Source: Antrodiella citrinella (taxonomy: Eukaryota; Basidiomycota; Agaricomycetes; Polyporales; Steccherinaceae). From it: DNA of 13,111 nt. The stretch spans positions 1 through 13,111 of the forward strand of contig SGPM01000534.1 in assembly GCA_004802725.1 (NCBI GenBank), given 5' to 3'. The notes under the pieces were generated by a model. That model did not search any database. It saw nothing but the letters and a program-made list of their open reading frames with translations, and was not told where the DNA came from. Position numbers and translations under genes: made by a program. Shown one piece after another: positions 1 through 8,473 of the stretch. Numbering within the stretch: position 1 is the stretch's first letter; the number at the start of each line of letters is the position of its first letter.

Positions 1-240
1 CTGCTGATATCTGATACGACTGCGTCGGATCTTCCTGGACACTCACCTCGTCTAAATATTGAGCTTGAAACAAGACTAATGTTGTGATCAAATATTTCGG
101 AAAGTGTGTACCAACAACAGAGGTCACGGTGTACGATTGGAGTTAACTATACCGCTTGCATCAGGAAAAACCTACTTTTGTAATTTACCTAGGATTACAG
201 ATGAATTACTGACGATGGCTGTAAACGCAACATAATCCGC

Positions 241-537
241 CTAAAGACTGTAAGATTGTGGACGCCTTTCAATTTGCTGTAATTCGCAGTAAAGCTTGCG
301 TGCGCAAGATGAATCATCACATATTACATAGTATTGACGAGATTCACTGTGTACTCTCGACTGGTGAAAAATATTATCGCACATTACATAGATTGATGTG
401 AAAATGTGCAGCAACTTGGGAATTGTGTGCGAACGAGGTGCACTTACCAAGTACGCAGACAGTGCACGCATCGCGTACGTCGTTCGTACAGTACCCAAAC
501 GACACACCCTGTGCTCACTAGAGTCCGCCATAACCAT
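241..537 (-). CDS. Candidate small spliced ORF, unknown function
   Basis: An ATG at 537 opens a frame to a TAG at 241-243. A perfect GTAAGT donor at 447-442 and an acceptor ending TTTTTCACCAG at 361 define an 87-nt intron. Splicing gives two exons (448-537 and 241-360) and a 69-residue product ending in QSYSL. The intron length is a multiple of three and holds no stop, so the unspliced frame (98 residues) is also open. I recognise no domain, signal peptide or membrane segment. The product has several Cys (CDDSSC) and basic residues. It could be a small lineage-specific protein, an end of a longer gene, or chance. The splice borders are the main support. Confidence 0.22.
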   Translation of the reverse strand: MVMADSSEHRVCRLGTVRTTYAMRALSAYLVSAPRSHTIPKLLHIFTSIYVMCDNIFHQSRVHSESRQYYVICDDSSCARKLYCELQQIERRPQSYSL

Positions 538-1023
538 CTCGCCATGCAGCCGGAGTCTACCATAGCACGGGAAATGTATGCACCCGTGTCATGGCGACCC
601 AGAGTCGTTACGAGAGGGCTTGAAGTTGATGGAAATGATACCGACTCGGAAGGCCGCCTGCGGCCTGTAGTGTTTGTGTGCGACTGTACCAGCACGATCA
701 ACGTCCGTGAGGGGTATGACGGGGTTGAGAGTGTGTCTGAAGGGCCAGAGATGGAGTGTTGTTGGAAGTTGGAACGGAGGAGTGGAGGTCGTGCAGCGCG
801 GGACGCAGAAAGACTGAAGAGGTGGAGATGCTGCGAAACACGACAAAGTCCTGTTAGCGCGTAAGAAGCCGTAAACGAATACAAAATTATACCTAGGTGC
901 GAGGTGTTGCTAGTCAGCGCTGAGACTAATGACAATGCATACCTTGACTCTTGAGGCCTAGAGGAAGTGGCCGCTTCTTCAGGTGAATACTGTATAGTTC
1001 AAGTCTTCAAGATTCGGAGCCTT
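538..1023. other. Stretch without a supported gene
   Basis: Both strands carry overlapping open frames here (plus to about 864, minus from about 935), but neither reads like a recognisable protein and neither has convincing splice borders or start context. The openness of both frames at once fits GC-rich sequence rather than coding. I see no RNA gene or clear regulatory site. Confidence 0.4.
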
Positions 1024-1200
1024 TGAGGACCAAATTCGATCGGAGTTGGAGTTGAGTCGGAGTCTCGCAAACGCCCGTCCCAGTGCCAGCTCATCAATTC
1101 CGAGTCCCTTGGCGACTTCCACCCAACTTCCACCACTGTTTCTGACTTCCAACCACCACATACCTCGAGTTGTCGTCACAACCATCTCCGTCCTCTTCAA

Positions 1201-1966
1201 ATGTATTACTTTCAAGTTCACTCACCACTCACTCGATACCAGTCGCGTCAAAGCTATGGGGCGCTGAGTTTGTGGCTGCTGCACTACTACGACCTCCACA
1301 TTGATCCAGGTGTGCCCTCCCTCAATCCTCTCCCCAGTCATATTGCTAACTCAGACTTGCTTGAATTTTCTTGCTCAGATCACGTTTATCGCCACCGTGG
1401 TGCGAAACGTTCGGAACACGCTGTCTCTGATCTGTATTGTGCCCCTACTAGATCCCTGCTTGTGTTGGACAAACGGAGGGCCGAGGCACGATATTGTGTG
1501 GCGCAGGATGGATGACCTTCGTGCTTGCTTCGATCCCACCTTTTCCTACATGTCACCGACCGGTAAGTTCATCCGTTTATTGAATCTGGAAACACTCACT
1601 CGCGTCTTGATAGGTCTCGAACGACACCTCACCACGTCATCGGGCCCGGGGTGACATCGTTTATCCCAATGCTCGGTACGTCTCTTCACTGCATCTCAAC
1701 TTCTGCTCAATGCTCATGTTTGTGTGTTTGTGTCTCTGGGTTTATGTGTATCGACAGATATGACAATAATAAGGCCATTGGTCACGGTGCTCACTGCTGG
1801 AGGAGGAGGAGGAGGATATATGTTCGGTCACCTCTATTCAGCCAAGAGCACTCTGAGCACCCCGGAGGAGGCCAATGTGGACGTGCTAAGTACTAGGACC
1901 TTCCAGAGAGCTGCGACATCGTCGTCTCCTATCGTAGCACTTACTTTCATGCCTTACTGCATGTGA
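1201..1966 (+). pseudogene. Candidate four-exon unit with one in-frame stop
   Basis: Three intron-like segments are visible: 1310-1378 (69 nt, GCTAAC branch-like site, TTGCTCAG end), 1563-1613 (51 nt, GTAAGT donor, CACTCAC branch-like site) and 1676-1757 (82 nt, GTACGT donor, CGACAG end). Joining exons 1201-1309, 1379-1562, 1614-1675 and 1758-1966 keeps one frame across all three junctions to a TGA at 1964-1966, except for a single TGA at 1513-1515. Upstream of the ATG at 1201 the same frame stays open back to about 1024. The last part has a hydrophobic stretch followed by a Gly6 run encoded by a GGA microsatellite, then a Ser/Thr-rich tail. No family is recognised. It may be a pseudogene, a non-coding spliced transcript, or a gene whose true exon structure avoids the stop. 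A second frame, starting at the ATG at 1511, is also open across the last two junctions to a TAG at 1894, so the frame choice is uncertain. Confidence 0.3.
1798..1815 (+). repeat. GGA trinucleotide microsatellite
   Basis: About six consecutive GGA units lie inside the last exon-like segment of the 1201-1966 unit. They would encode Gly6 in the preferred frame or Arg5 in an alternative frame. Such tracts vary in length by slippage; a three-base unit would not shift a reading frame. Confidence 0.8.
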
Positions 1967-2498
1967 TGTATGTACTGTAAATTGTCTCGATTCTAATATC
2001 ATTGAAGAGATTACAAAAAGCTGTGGTTGTGAATCATTTACTGTGATCTGAGGAGAATATCGCGTGAAATCTCGAGTATGTACGGAGATTTGTGGGTAAT
2101 TTGCACCATTTTACGCGGTTCCCTGTGGTTTCCTGTGTAATGGCTGGTGAAATAAACCGGGACTCCACGGATTCGAGGTAAACTAGGTAACACACATAAT
2201 GGCTGTAATTATGCTGATTTACACCGCTTCAGATGTTTTATATGTGATTCCGTCTAATTAGAATCTGAGGTTTTTCCTGATGTGAGTGCTCGTGGTAGCA
2301 AGCGTCGCGGCACTTTGCGCCATCTGTGGGATCCGGTGAGCCTGTACTTCATGATCTTGATGTAGTTCTTGAGATCCAAGCTAATCCAAGCAGTATCTAC
2401 TGAACTATAAAATCGAATTCCGGATCTTTCGGAAACCGGCGCCCTGTGTCAGGCAACGTTGCGGAAGCTGGATGATGCTGAGGTTTGCCGGTTATCGG
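1967..2498. other. AT-richer intergenic stretch, no gene seen
   Basis: Stops are frequent in all frames and no splice-bordered coding segment stands out. A short local repeat, GGTTATC twice, occurs near 2490-2503 just before the tandem duplication. I see no RNA gene. Confidence 0.5.
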
Positions 2499-2850
2499 TT
2501 ATCGAATTTCTTGTGCTAGAATTGATTCGGAGCTTGTTTTGTCATGTGATATGTGGCGCACGGTTTTTTTCTGTCATTCACATTCGCAGCACATAATTAT
2601 TTGAACGAAGCCGCAAGGTAGGGTGGTTAGGAGTCTGTTTGCCAGCCTGCCTTGCGTCTTCTTCAAAAAATAAGGTTGCTGTGATTAAACATGTTTCGGG
2701 GTTCATCGGATATCAAAATGTTTGTGCTATATTTGATTCGGAGTTCTATTCTATCATGTGATATGTGGCTGATATATTGGGTTCAGATATCGCTCAAGTC
2801 ATGGCCGTATTTTTTGAACGAAGACGCAAGGTAGGGTGGTTAGGAGTCTA
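2499..2850 (+). repeat. Degenerate tandem duplication, period about 212 bp
   Basis: Two diverged direct copies lie at about 2499-2637 and 2709-2850. Matching blocks are TTGATTCGGAG (2522 and 2733), TCATGTGATATGTGG (2542 and 2754), and a long block starting TTGAACGAAG at 2601 and TTGAACGAAG at 2814 that runs through GCAAGGTAGGGTGGTTAGG to GAGTCT. Offsets are 211, 212 and 213 bp, so indels are small. Between the blocks the copies have diverged. No terminal inverted repeats or transposase-like frame are visible. It looks like an old local segmental duplication. Confidence 0.75.
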
Positions 2851-2913
2851 CACACTCGGAAACTCGCGCAAATATTGCACAATAACGTCAGTACATCCGA
2901 AAATAATGTGTTA

Positions 2914-4062
2914 TTACATGCCTGACGAAGGTGATGACCGGAGAGGAGCGTACCATTTCTGCTTGGTTGGCTCGACGTTCAACTGTTGATAGACCAAAGA
3001 GAGATGTGTTTGCCTCAAGATAAGGAGGAATTCATGTACGTCCGACGATTCATCCTTGACAGTATCGAAGATGTCCTCAAAGAAAGCTCTTGTATGCGAG
3101 TCGAATCGGTCGGTCAGTACGAGTGCATCAGAGAATACTGACAAAACTTGAACAGATTGTGAGAAACAGCGAGAGGGGCTACGTAGCAGTGTTCACAATT
3201 TTGTAGCGTTCTCCAGCCACGGTCTTTGTATATGACCTGCTACCACCCGGACTAGTGCCCTTTCTCCATTGGAGCTGGAGATTACTGCTTCCATGAGTTC
3301 TATCACTTTATCTGGCTGGTCAACATCGTCCCTCCTGAAAATGATACATGAATAGAAGGGTCGATAAGGGAATGAAAAATGACGTTACAGGAGACAGTCG
3401 ACTAACCGGTATCTCAATTGAAGCATCTTGTTGTTCCAAACACATGAGCGGTTCTGTCTACGAGCCCCCGATAATAGAGTGAAGTCCAAACGTACATAAT
3501 TATGGACGGAATCACTTTCCATCCTGATTCCCAGTAGCTGCAGCCAGTCTTCAGCATCCGAGCGAATCAAGTGATTATGGAGGATGCGGATCGCGATATA
3601 ATGAACACATATCACGTCCTGTATGAGGTCACAATGAACTGGAAATAGCCAAAACGCTTAACTCAAGAACGCTACCAAGGTGTTGAGAGAGTGACGTACT
3701 ATCCATCATGTCTGCCATACAGCTGAACATGAACAAGTTTGCGCTCTTCGACCACTCAGCAAGTGTCACGGTCTCAGGGTATTCTTCTAGAGATTCGGTA
3801 CTCCCAATCGCTTCGAGGATCATGCGCCCAAGTCTAGTAGATAGTCTAACTGTGAAGTACCAAGATCACAGCGGAATTTTGACAAGAGTAACAGCATCAC
3901 TCACTTACACACAATGGCCTCTGGTCGAACGATAGCCAGTGTTGGCAGACCGAGGCCAACCCAACATGACGGTACTATTGGATCGGTGGGGTTCAAGGGT
4001 CGTTTCACCGCGCGCCACACAAGAGATGTTGTGCATGCCAATCCACAGGAAGTCGCACGAGA
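2914..4062 (-). CDS. Multi-exon gene of unknown function, 5' end unresolved
   Basis: On the minus strand a single frame passes through exons 3909-4062, 3700-3849, 3407-3638 and then 3334 downward. The introns are 3850-3908 (59 nt, GTAAGT...TTCACAG), 3639-3699 (61 nt, GTACGT...TTTCCAG) and 3335-3406 (72 nt, GTTAGT...TTTTCAG). Each junction preserves phase, which is strong evidence of coding. The product is rich in Leu/Ile and reads as a soluble helical protein, with segments such as LGRMILEAIGSTESLEEYPE and DAEDWLQLLGIRMESD. The simple model stops at 3193-3195 (at least 225 residues). Alternatively a donor at 3236 and acceptor at 3138 join exon 2914-3137, whose frame reads FSDALVLTDRFDSHTRAFFE, giving at least 285 residues. 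I could not fix the start: the frame is open back to 4062, where an acceptor-like CTCTAG lies, and more exons may lie up to about 4350. I recognise no domain. The neighbouring TAL1 is in the same orientation. Confidence 0.5.
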
Positions 4063-4497
4063 CTAGAGATGTCCGGAAGGCAGTTGATACGTTGGACGGT
4101 TCGTCACAGTTGTACGCGTAGCGCTGTCGAAATGGAAAATTAATTTGCACGCGTTGTCACGACGCGCGTGACGTAACGTGCTTTCAGCTTGTACATGTGA
4201 CTCTGAGCCTCGAGGTGTTCTTGCACTTGTTCGCCACCATACGACCTGTTTGCTCAAAACTATCAGACATCGCCCCACTGCAACTAGTATGAATTGAGGA
4301 ACGATACCGTGTAGGCAAACGTTGGGCAACGCTAAGAGGATGACGATTGTTTCACCAATGTTTACATTATTCCTTGAGTAGATACTACAACAGTACAGAC
4401 GTTCAAAACTGCTCTCTATTTGCTTCTTTCACGAGCGCGCCGGTCTGTCTCCACTGGCCTGGAGGAGTTGAATAAGAATACCAGGAAGATCAGCTAC
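4063..4497 (-). other. Unresolved 5' exons and TAL1 3' flank
   Basis: The minus strand contains a hydrophobic open stretch near 4250-4370 (reading LHGIVPQFILVAVGRCLIV) and, in another frame, an ATG near 4270 opening MSDSFEQTGRMVANKCKN. Either could be a first exon of the 2914-4062 gene, but I could not connect one in phase with certainty. The part nearest 4497 should be transaldolase 3' untranslated sequence. Confidence 0.3.
4156..4176. promoter_or_regulatory. Inverted repeat with CRE/ATF-like TGACGTAA
   Basis: GTCACG at 4156-4161 and CGTGAC at 4167-4172 form a perfect 6-bp inverted repeat around ACGCG. The right arm overlaps TGACGTAA (4169-4176), which matches the consensus bound by ATF/CREB-type bZIP factors. 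It lies just upstream of the resolvable part of the minus-strand gene at 2914-4062, so a promoter role is possible. If further 5' exons exist upstream, the site could instead be intronic. Confidence 0.25.
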
Positions 4498-5769
4498 TTA
4501 GGCGGAGAGCTTTTGCTTGAGAAGGTTCTTGAGAGTCTCGCCATCCTCAGCGAACTTCTTGATACCCTCGTGGAGCTTGTCGAACGCCATCTGGTCCTGG
4601 AGGAGGGTCCAGCGGAACTCGGGCTCGTTATCGATGTAAGTCACCTTGGGGATCTGGGCAGCGCTCGATACGGCTATTCCCGAAAGATGAGATCATGATG
4701 GCAGAAAGGAGAAAGGGGTAAGATAACGTACCAGCGTGGGCGTCGAGCTTCTTGGGGACAGGGGAAGAGTCGTTCTTGAGCTGCTCGAGCAGAGCAGGGG
4801 CAATGGTCAAGAAGTCAACACCAGCAAGGGCCTTGATCTCGCCAACCTAAATCGTAAACAGATCAGACGTGCAGCGTGAAATGGTATCTGATATGAAGAC
4901 CGACGTTACGGAATGAAGCACCCATGACGATGGTCTTGTAACCATTCTGCTTGTAGTAGTTGAAGATCTTCTGGACGGATTGGACACCGGGGTCCTCCTC
5001 GTTCTCGTAGGCGGGTCCGGGCTTGTTCTTCTTGTACCAGTCGAGGATCTGGATAAGACAAGACGTCTCAATTAGAGTCCAAACCGATAAATGCGGAGAG
5101 ACGTACACGGCCGACGAAAGGCGAGATCAGAGTGACACCAGCCTCTGCGCAAGCAACGGCTTGACCGAAACCAAAGAGGAGAGTGAGGTTGCAGTGAATC
5201 TTGTCGTCACGCTCAAGCTCCCGGGCAGCCTGGATACCCTCCCATGTTGATGCAATCTTGATGAGGATGCGCTCCTTCTTGATACCGACGGACTCGTAGA
5301 GAGCAATCAGCTCACGGGCCTTGGCCTTGGTGCCCTCCTTGTCGAAGGACAGACGGGCATCGACTTCGGTAGAGACACGGCCGGGGATAATTGCCAAGAT
5401 CTCCTTACCGAATTCGACGAGCTATGTGATCCGTTAGAAATCCGAAAGAGACCCCAATGTAAAATATGCGCACCAAGCGGTCGACAGCGGCGCCAACTTG
5501 GCTATCGATGTCACCACCCTTGTCCTTACCGTACTTGACGGCAATGTCTACCAATCGCTGGTAGCCAGGCTTGTTGACAGCTGCGAGTATGAGGGACGGG
5601 TTGGTGGTGGCATCCTGGGGCTTGTAGACATCGATGGCTGCGATATTCCGACGACATTTAGACAAACGTGCGCTGGTGATCAGTCTGTTTGCTGCTTACA
5701 CTCGAAGTCACCGGAGTCGGACACGACGACAGTGCCGGTCTGTTTGAGGAGGTCGAGAGAGGTAGACAT
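4498..5769 (-). CDS. TAL1: Transaldolase
   Basis: Transfers a dihydroxyacetone unit from sedoheptulose-7-phosphate to glyceraldehyde-3-phosphate, giving erythrose-4-phosphate and fructose-6-phosphate, in the cytosolic non-oxidative pentose phosphate pathway. Exons: 5700-5769, 5474-5637, 5107-5421, 4905-5048, 4732-4846 and 4498-4673. The five introns are 52-62 nt, all GT-AG, all preserving phase. The product is 327 residues, normal for the family. Visible hallmarks are VVVSDSGDF near residues 14-22 with the catalytic Asp18, [14 protein letters not shown] (30-43), [12 protein letters not shown] with Glu97, [11 protein letters not shown] with the Schiff-base Lys133, [25 protein letters not shown] and IVMGASFRN. 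All expected active-site residues I can align are present. Intron 4 has a weak GTCGGT donor. Codon use is strongly C-ending, fitting high expression. The start at 5769 matches family length; the frame is also open upstream to an ATG at 6027. Identification is very secure. Confidence 0.97.
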
Positions 5770-5826
5770 GGTTTTGTGTGAGGGTATGAGGAAAGGATGG
5801 AGAAGTTGGAGTTGAGCGGAGGAGAC

Positions 5827-5834
5827 CTTATAAG
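5827..5834 (-). promoter_or_regulatory. TATA-like box of transaldolase gene
   Basis: The palindrome CTTATAAG lies 58 bases upstream of the transaldolase ATG at 5769. Its position suits a TATA element with a short pyrimidine-rich 5' untranslated region between it and the start codon (CTCCGCTCAACTCCAACTTC on the minus strand). Confidence 0.5.
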
Positions 5835-6180
5835 CTGGAGGATCTAGCCGAGTCCCACCGACAGTAATCCTCGATCGGTCCGGCCTTTCCTTGTCCCTCT
5901 CCCGGGCCACCCTTACTCCTCCCACCATCCCCGGCAATGAGCTGCAAACGGCTTTCCTTCCACCACCATCCAGCGAATACTTTGGCTTTTCGAGCTCGAC
6001 GTTGCCAAGCAGAATGTCCATGTTCATAATGCTGACGAAACCAACTCACGGGGTATGTGCAAGACATCGTCGTCACGGTGCTTACATATAGGTGTGACCA
6101 ATTGCAACGGTTCCTCACCATTTCCTGGTCGTTGCGTGGTTTCGTTGATCCCATTTACAGTTGCTGACTCGTTCCTCTCG

Positions 6181-6414
6181 ATGACAACGACGATTAGGTT
6201 GCGTCGACCACCCACCCCTGACGTGCTCACCTTGGCGCAACAGTCCCTGTACCAGCCTATGTTCTTGTTCAAGACATTACAGGAGTTCGGCGTTATAGCT
6301 GAACTATGTATGGATGGAAGAACTTCCCATGCTATGGTACGAACGTGTTTACTGTTCTTCTGCGTTCTTGATCTGATATAAGCGCCCATTCAGAAGCCTG
6401 CCTTGTGCGCGTGA
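6181..6414 (+). CDS. Candidate small spliced ORF, divergent from TAL1
   Basis: The ATG at 6181 opens a 52-codon exon to 6336, containing LAQQSLYQPMFLFKTLQEFG. A 57-nt intron follows (6337-6393, GTACGA...CATTCAG, with CTGAT near its 3' end), and a short last exon ends at TGA 6412-6414, for 58 residues. The exon reads like protein and the intron has the size seen in neighbouring genes. An upstream intron-like segment (about 6131-6192, GTGGTT...GATTAG with CTGAC) suggests more 5' exons, but I could not join them in frame. The minus strand is also partly open here. No family is recognised. Confidence 0.25.
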
Positions 6415-6489
6415 TAATTGACTTACTCCCACTTGAGAAGCTGAATCAAGTCGTGCAGAGCTTTCAACTTTCATTTCACAGGGCATCCG

Positions 6490-6895
6490 TTACACAGCAC
6501 ACGCTGTCGGATTACCTAGGGCGACTCTCGCAATAGGCCAGTTTAGACATGCAATCCATCGACTTTCATGTAGTGGAAGTTGTTGGGTCACTATCCTTTT
6601 CGCTCGAATGAAATCAAGGACTCGGCGCTGAAGGTGAACTTCGAGTCTTAAGTTCTCAGCATCAAAGCTGCAGTACAACTTTGTTTCATAGGACGTCTCT
6701 GGCAGATGAGACGAGCCGGCGCAATGTTTCGTCGAAGACAATGTCTGAGCGCGCGGACCACTAAAACGAAGGAGAGATCGTAGGTGCGTTGTGGTCTGAT
6801 CTATACATCGTAGATAGACGTAGTGCTGACACGTCTGCCACGATAGGCTCCAATATCTTCCGACTTTCAGCTTCGATCATAATTAAGCAGAACAT
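6490..6895 (-). CDS. Candidate coding exons, unknown function
   Basis: Two overlapping minus-strand frames look protein-like. One begins at an ATG at 6895 and reads MIEAESRKILEPIVADVSA before a TAG at 6761-6763; that TAG sits at a pyrimidine-rich, acceptor-like TTCGTTTTAG. A 72-nt intron (donor GTGTCA) would remove it and continue in the same frame as WSARSDIVFDETLRRLVSS. The other frame is open from about 6878 to 6490 and includes FDAENLRLEVHLQRRVLDF and ESRWIACLNWPIARVALG. Moving from the first frame to the second needs a frame change near 6700 that I cannot explain by an intron. This could be a decayed gene or a structure I have misread. Confidence 0.25.
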
Positions 6896-6981
6896 ACCGA
6901 ATGTCCGAGATTATGAACGGGAGCACGAAGAACCCGACGGTGTACCTTCTCAACACCCTCTTATACGATCACTTAGACTTT

Positions 6982-7471
6982 TCACGCGAGTTTATCGACC
7001 GAAGCACCTCCTAAAGCCCATCTCAGATTCGCGAGATTAGGTGGTTGTTGACCACCACCGGACCTTTACTCACTCCGAAGTTCATCTTTGGGAACAGTCC
7101 TCAGCGCCAACGACTTGACCGCCATACATGTGGGCGCCGAACTCATCTTGCTTCTGCTATCAGCTAAACTTGATGAATACACACCACCTACCTTCACAAT
7201 GTCCTCTAGCCATCGATTCGGTCTCTGCACCCGTACGAGCTTTCTTTGTAGTTCGTGGAACTCTCCGATGACATCTGAAGCAGGTGCGCTTGTCGCACAA
7301 CCTCTTCCGCGACGCACACTGACTAAGTAGCTTGAACCTTTCTACCACAGGGACCCATAAGTGGTTGAAGTCGCGGTCGTAGCGGACGAACGACACTTCC
7401 GTTACGCCAATATTAAGCGGATAGGGTCTAGTTGAAGTGCTCGCAGGTCCGTGATCATGAGCCCTGCGCTG
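6982..7471 (-). CDS. Candidate multi-exon gene, unknown function, 5' partial
   Basis: A phase-preserving chain can be read on the minus strand: exon 7318-7471 (NIGVTEVSFVRYDRDFNHLW), exon 7192-7274 (VIGEFHELQRKLVRVQRPNR, then WLEDIVK), exon 7074-7146 (MAVKSLALRTVPKDEL) and a last exon 6982-7010 ending at TGA. Introns are 7275-7317 (43 nt), 7147-7191 (45 nt) and 7011-7073 (63 nt, a strong GTGAGT donor and CTTTAG end). Two introns are short for this genome, which lowers confidence. No start codon was found in frame; the 5' side is bounded by an acceptor-like CCCTACAG at 7472, so an upstream exon is expected, possibly the one at 7894-8121. The resolved part gives about 112 residues. No recognised domain. 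Confidence 0.35.
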
Positions 7472-7893
7472 CTGTAGGGCTTACACGGAGTCAGCAGGAG
7501 TCTCCGGTAAACGAGCATACCGCAGTACCGGGAGTGACATCAGTGTAAACTCTATTGATATCACCGTTAACAGGATTGATGACCTACTACGACATCCTGG
7601 GACACACTACTGTGAGCGACCTGTACATATGTGAGTCAAGAAGTGGCCAAGTCTTTCGGGCGACCCGGGAGGGCGTACAACGAGGCCAAGGGATCTCAGG
7701 AAATTCATACTGCTCGTACCAACAACGCTCAATGCGCACAGCAGACCGCCCGGTATGCGAAGGACAGAAAGGTTTAGACGCATGCGTCCCGCTGAAGAGC
7801 ACTGTAATGGAGGGAACGAGGCGTGGCGGTGCCGTTTCTGGAAAGAGTAGGCTGTGGAGATAACGGACATAAGCGACCGGTAAGTCCTCTAAC

Positions 7894-8121
7894 CTGTGAA
7901 GCGCCTTCCAGCAGAAGCTCATCGTCAGATATGTCTGCTGGACCGTCGAGCATTTCAGATGGTTTCAGCACTGCAAACCCTCTCAGGTTTTGGTGCCCCA
8001 TATCGAAAACATTGCAGCAGTGCGCAAAATACGAATATCCGTGACAAACGTCGTTTGACTCTTCGGACATCGTGGTCGGCTCTTTACTTTGAGGCTGTGA
8101 GTATGAGGTTCGCCTTTCCAT
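7894..8121 (-). CDS. Candidate 5' exon, unknown function
   Basis: An ATG at 8121 opens 76 codons to a GTTAGA donor directly after GCTTCACAG at 7894. The end of the exon reads VLKPSEMLDGPADISDDELL, an acidic, protein-like sequence. A second in-frame ATG follows about 17 codons later (MSEESNDV). Beyond the donor, acceptor-like sites occur (TCTCCACAG, CTTTCCAG) and further open stretches exist on the minus strand to about 7590, including a 58-nt intron-like segment with a GTACGC donor and a TGTACAG end. I could not build a unique path to the exons at 6982-7471. It may be the start of that gene. No family recognised. Confidence 0.3.
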
Positions 8122-8431
8122 GAGCGTTGACTCAATCAGCGATCCTAGGACCACTATTTTGATAATGCCGACCTTTGAGAACTCGTGTTAGATTGTGACC
8201 GATCCAGGTCAGGACACGCCCTGCGGGCTGTCCAGTCAACACCTACTGACAGTCACCAACGGCGAGACGTAAAAGGACTCGGTCTCAAACATGGAGCGAC
8301 ACTGTCGTAGTGTCTCTGGATGACACTACAATAGCGGCGCAAGTTCCTCTCCCTGATCGAACTGATACAACTCCATCTAGCGACCTGGCGTCACGCATCC
8401 CAAATCACGTTCATCCCAGGACAGGTTGTGC
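8122..8431. other. Intergenic region upstream of GST-like gene
   Basis: No open frame, RNA gene or repeat that I can support. It lies between a candidate minus-strand first exon and the plus-strand GST-like gene, so it would serve as a shared divergent promoter region if both are real. Confidence 0.45.
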
Positions 8432-8438
8432 TATATAA
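8432..8438 (+). promoter_or_regulatory. TATA box of GST-like gene
   Basis: TATATAA lies 36 bases before the ATG at 8474. With transcription starting about 30 bases downstream, the 5' untranslated leader would be only a few bases to about a dozen, which is short but possible. Confidence 0.45.
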
Positions 8439-8473
8439 TTTACAGGACCTCGCGCCACATCTCAGCAGCAAAG

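Noticed and set aside
406..935. Opposed frames of 152 and 163 codons
   Set aside because: Both strands are open together without splice support or recognisable sequence, so neither could be chosen as a gene.
5498..5815. Plus-strand open frame opposite transaldolase exons
   Set aside because: It is an antisense shadow of strongly codon-biased coding sequence with no protein-like features.
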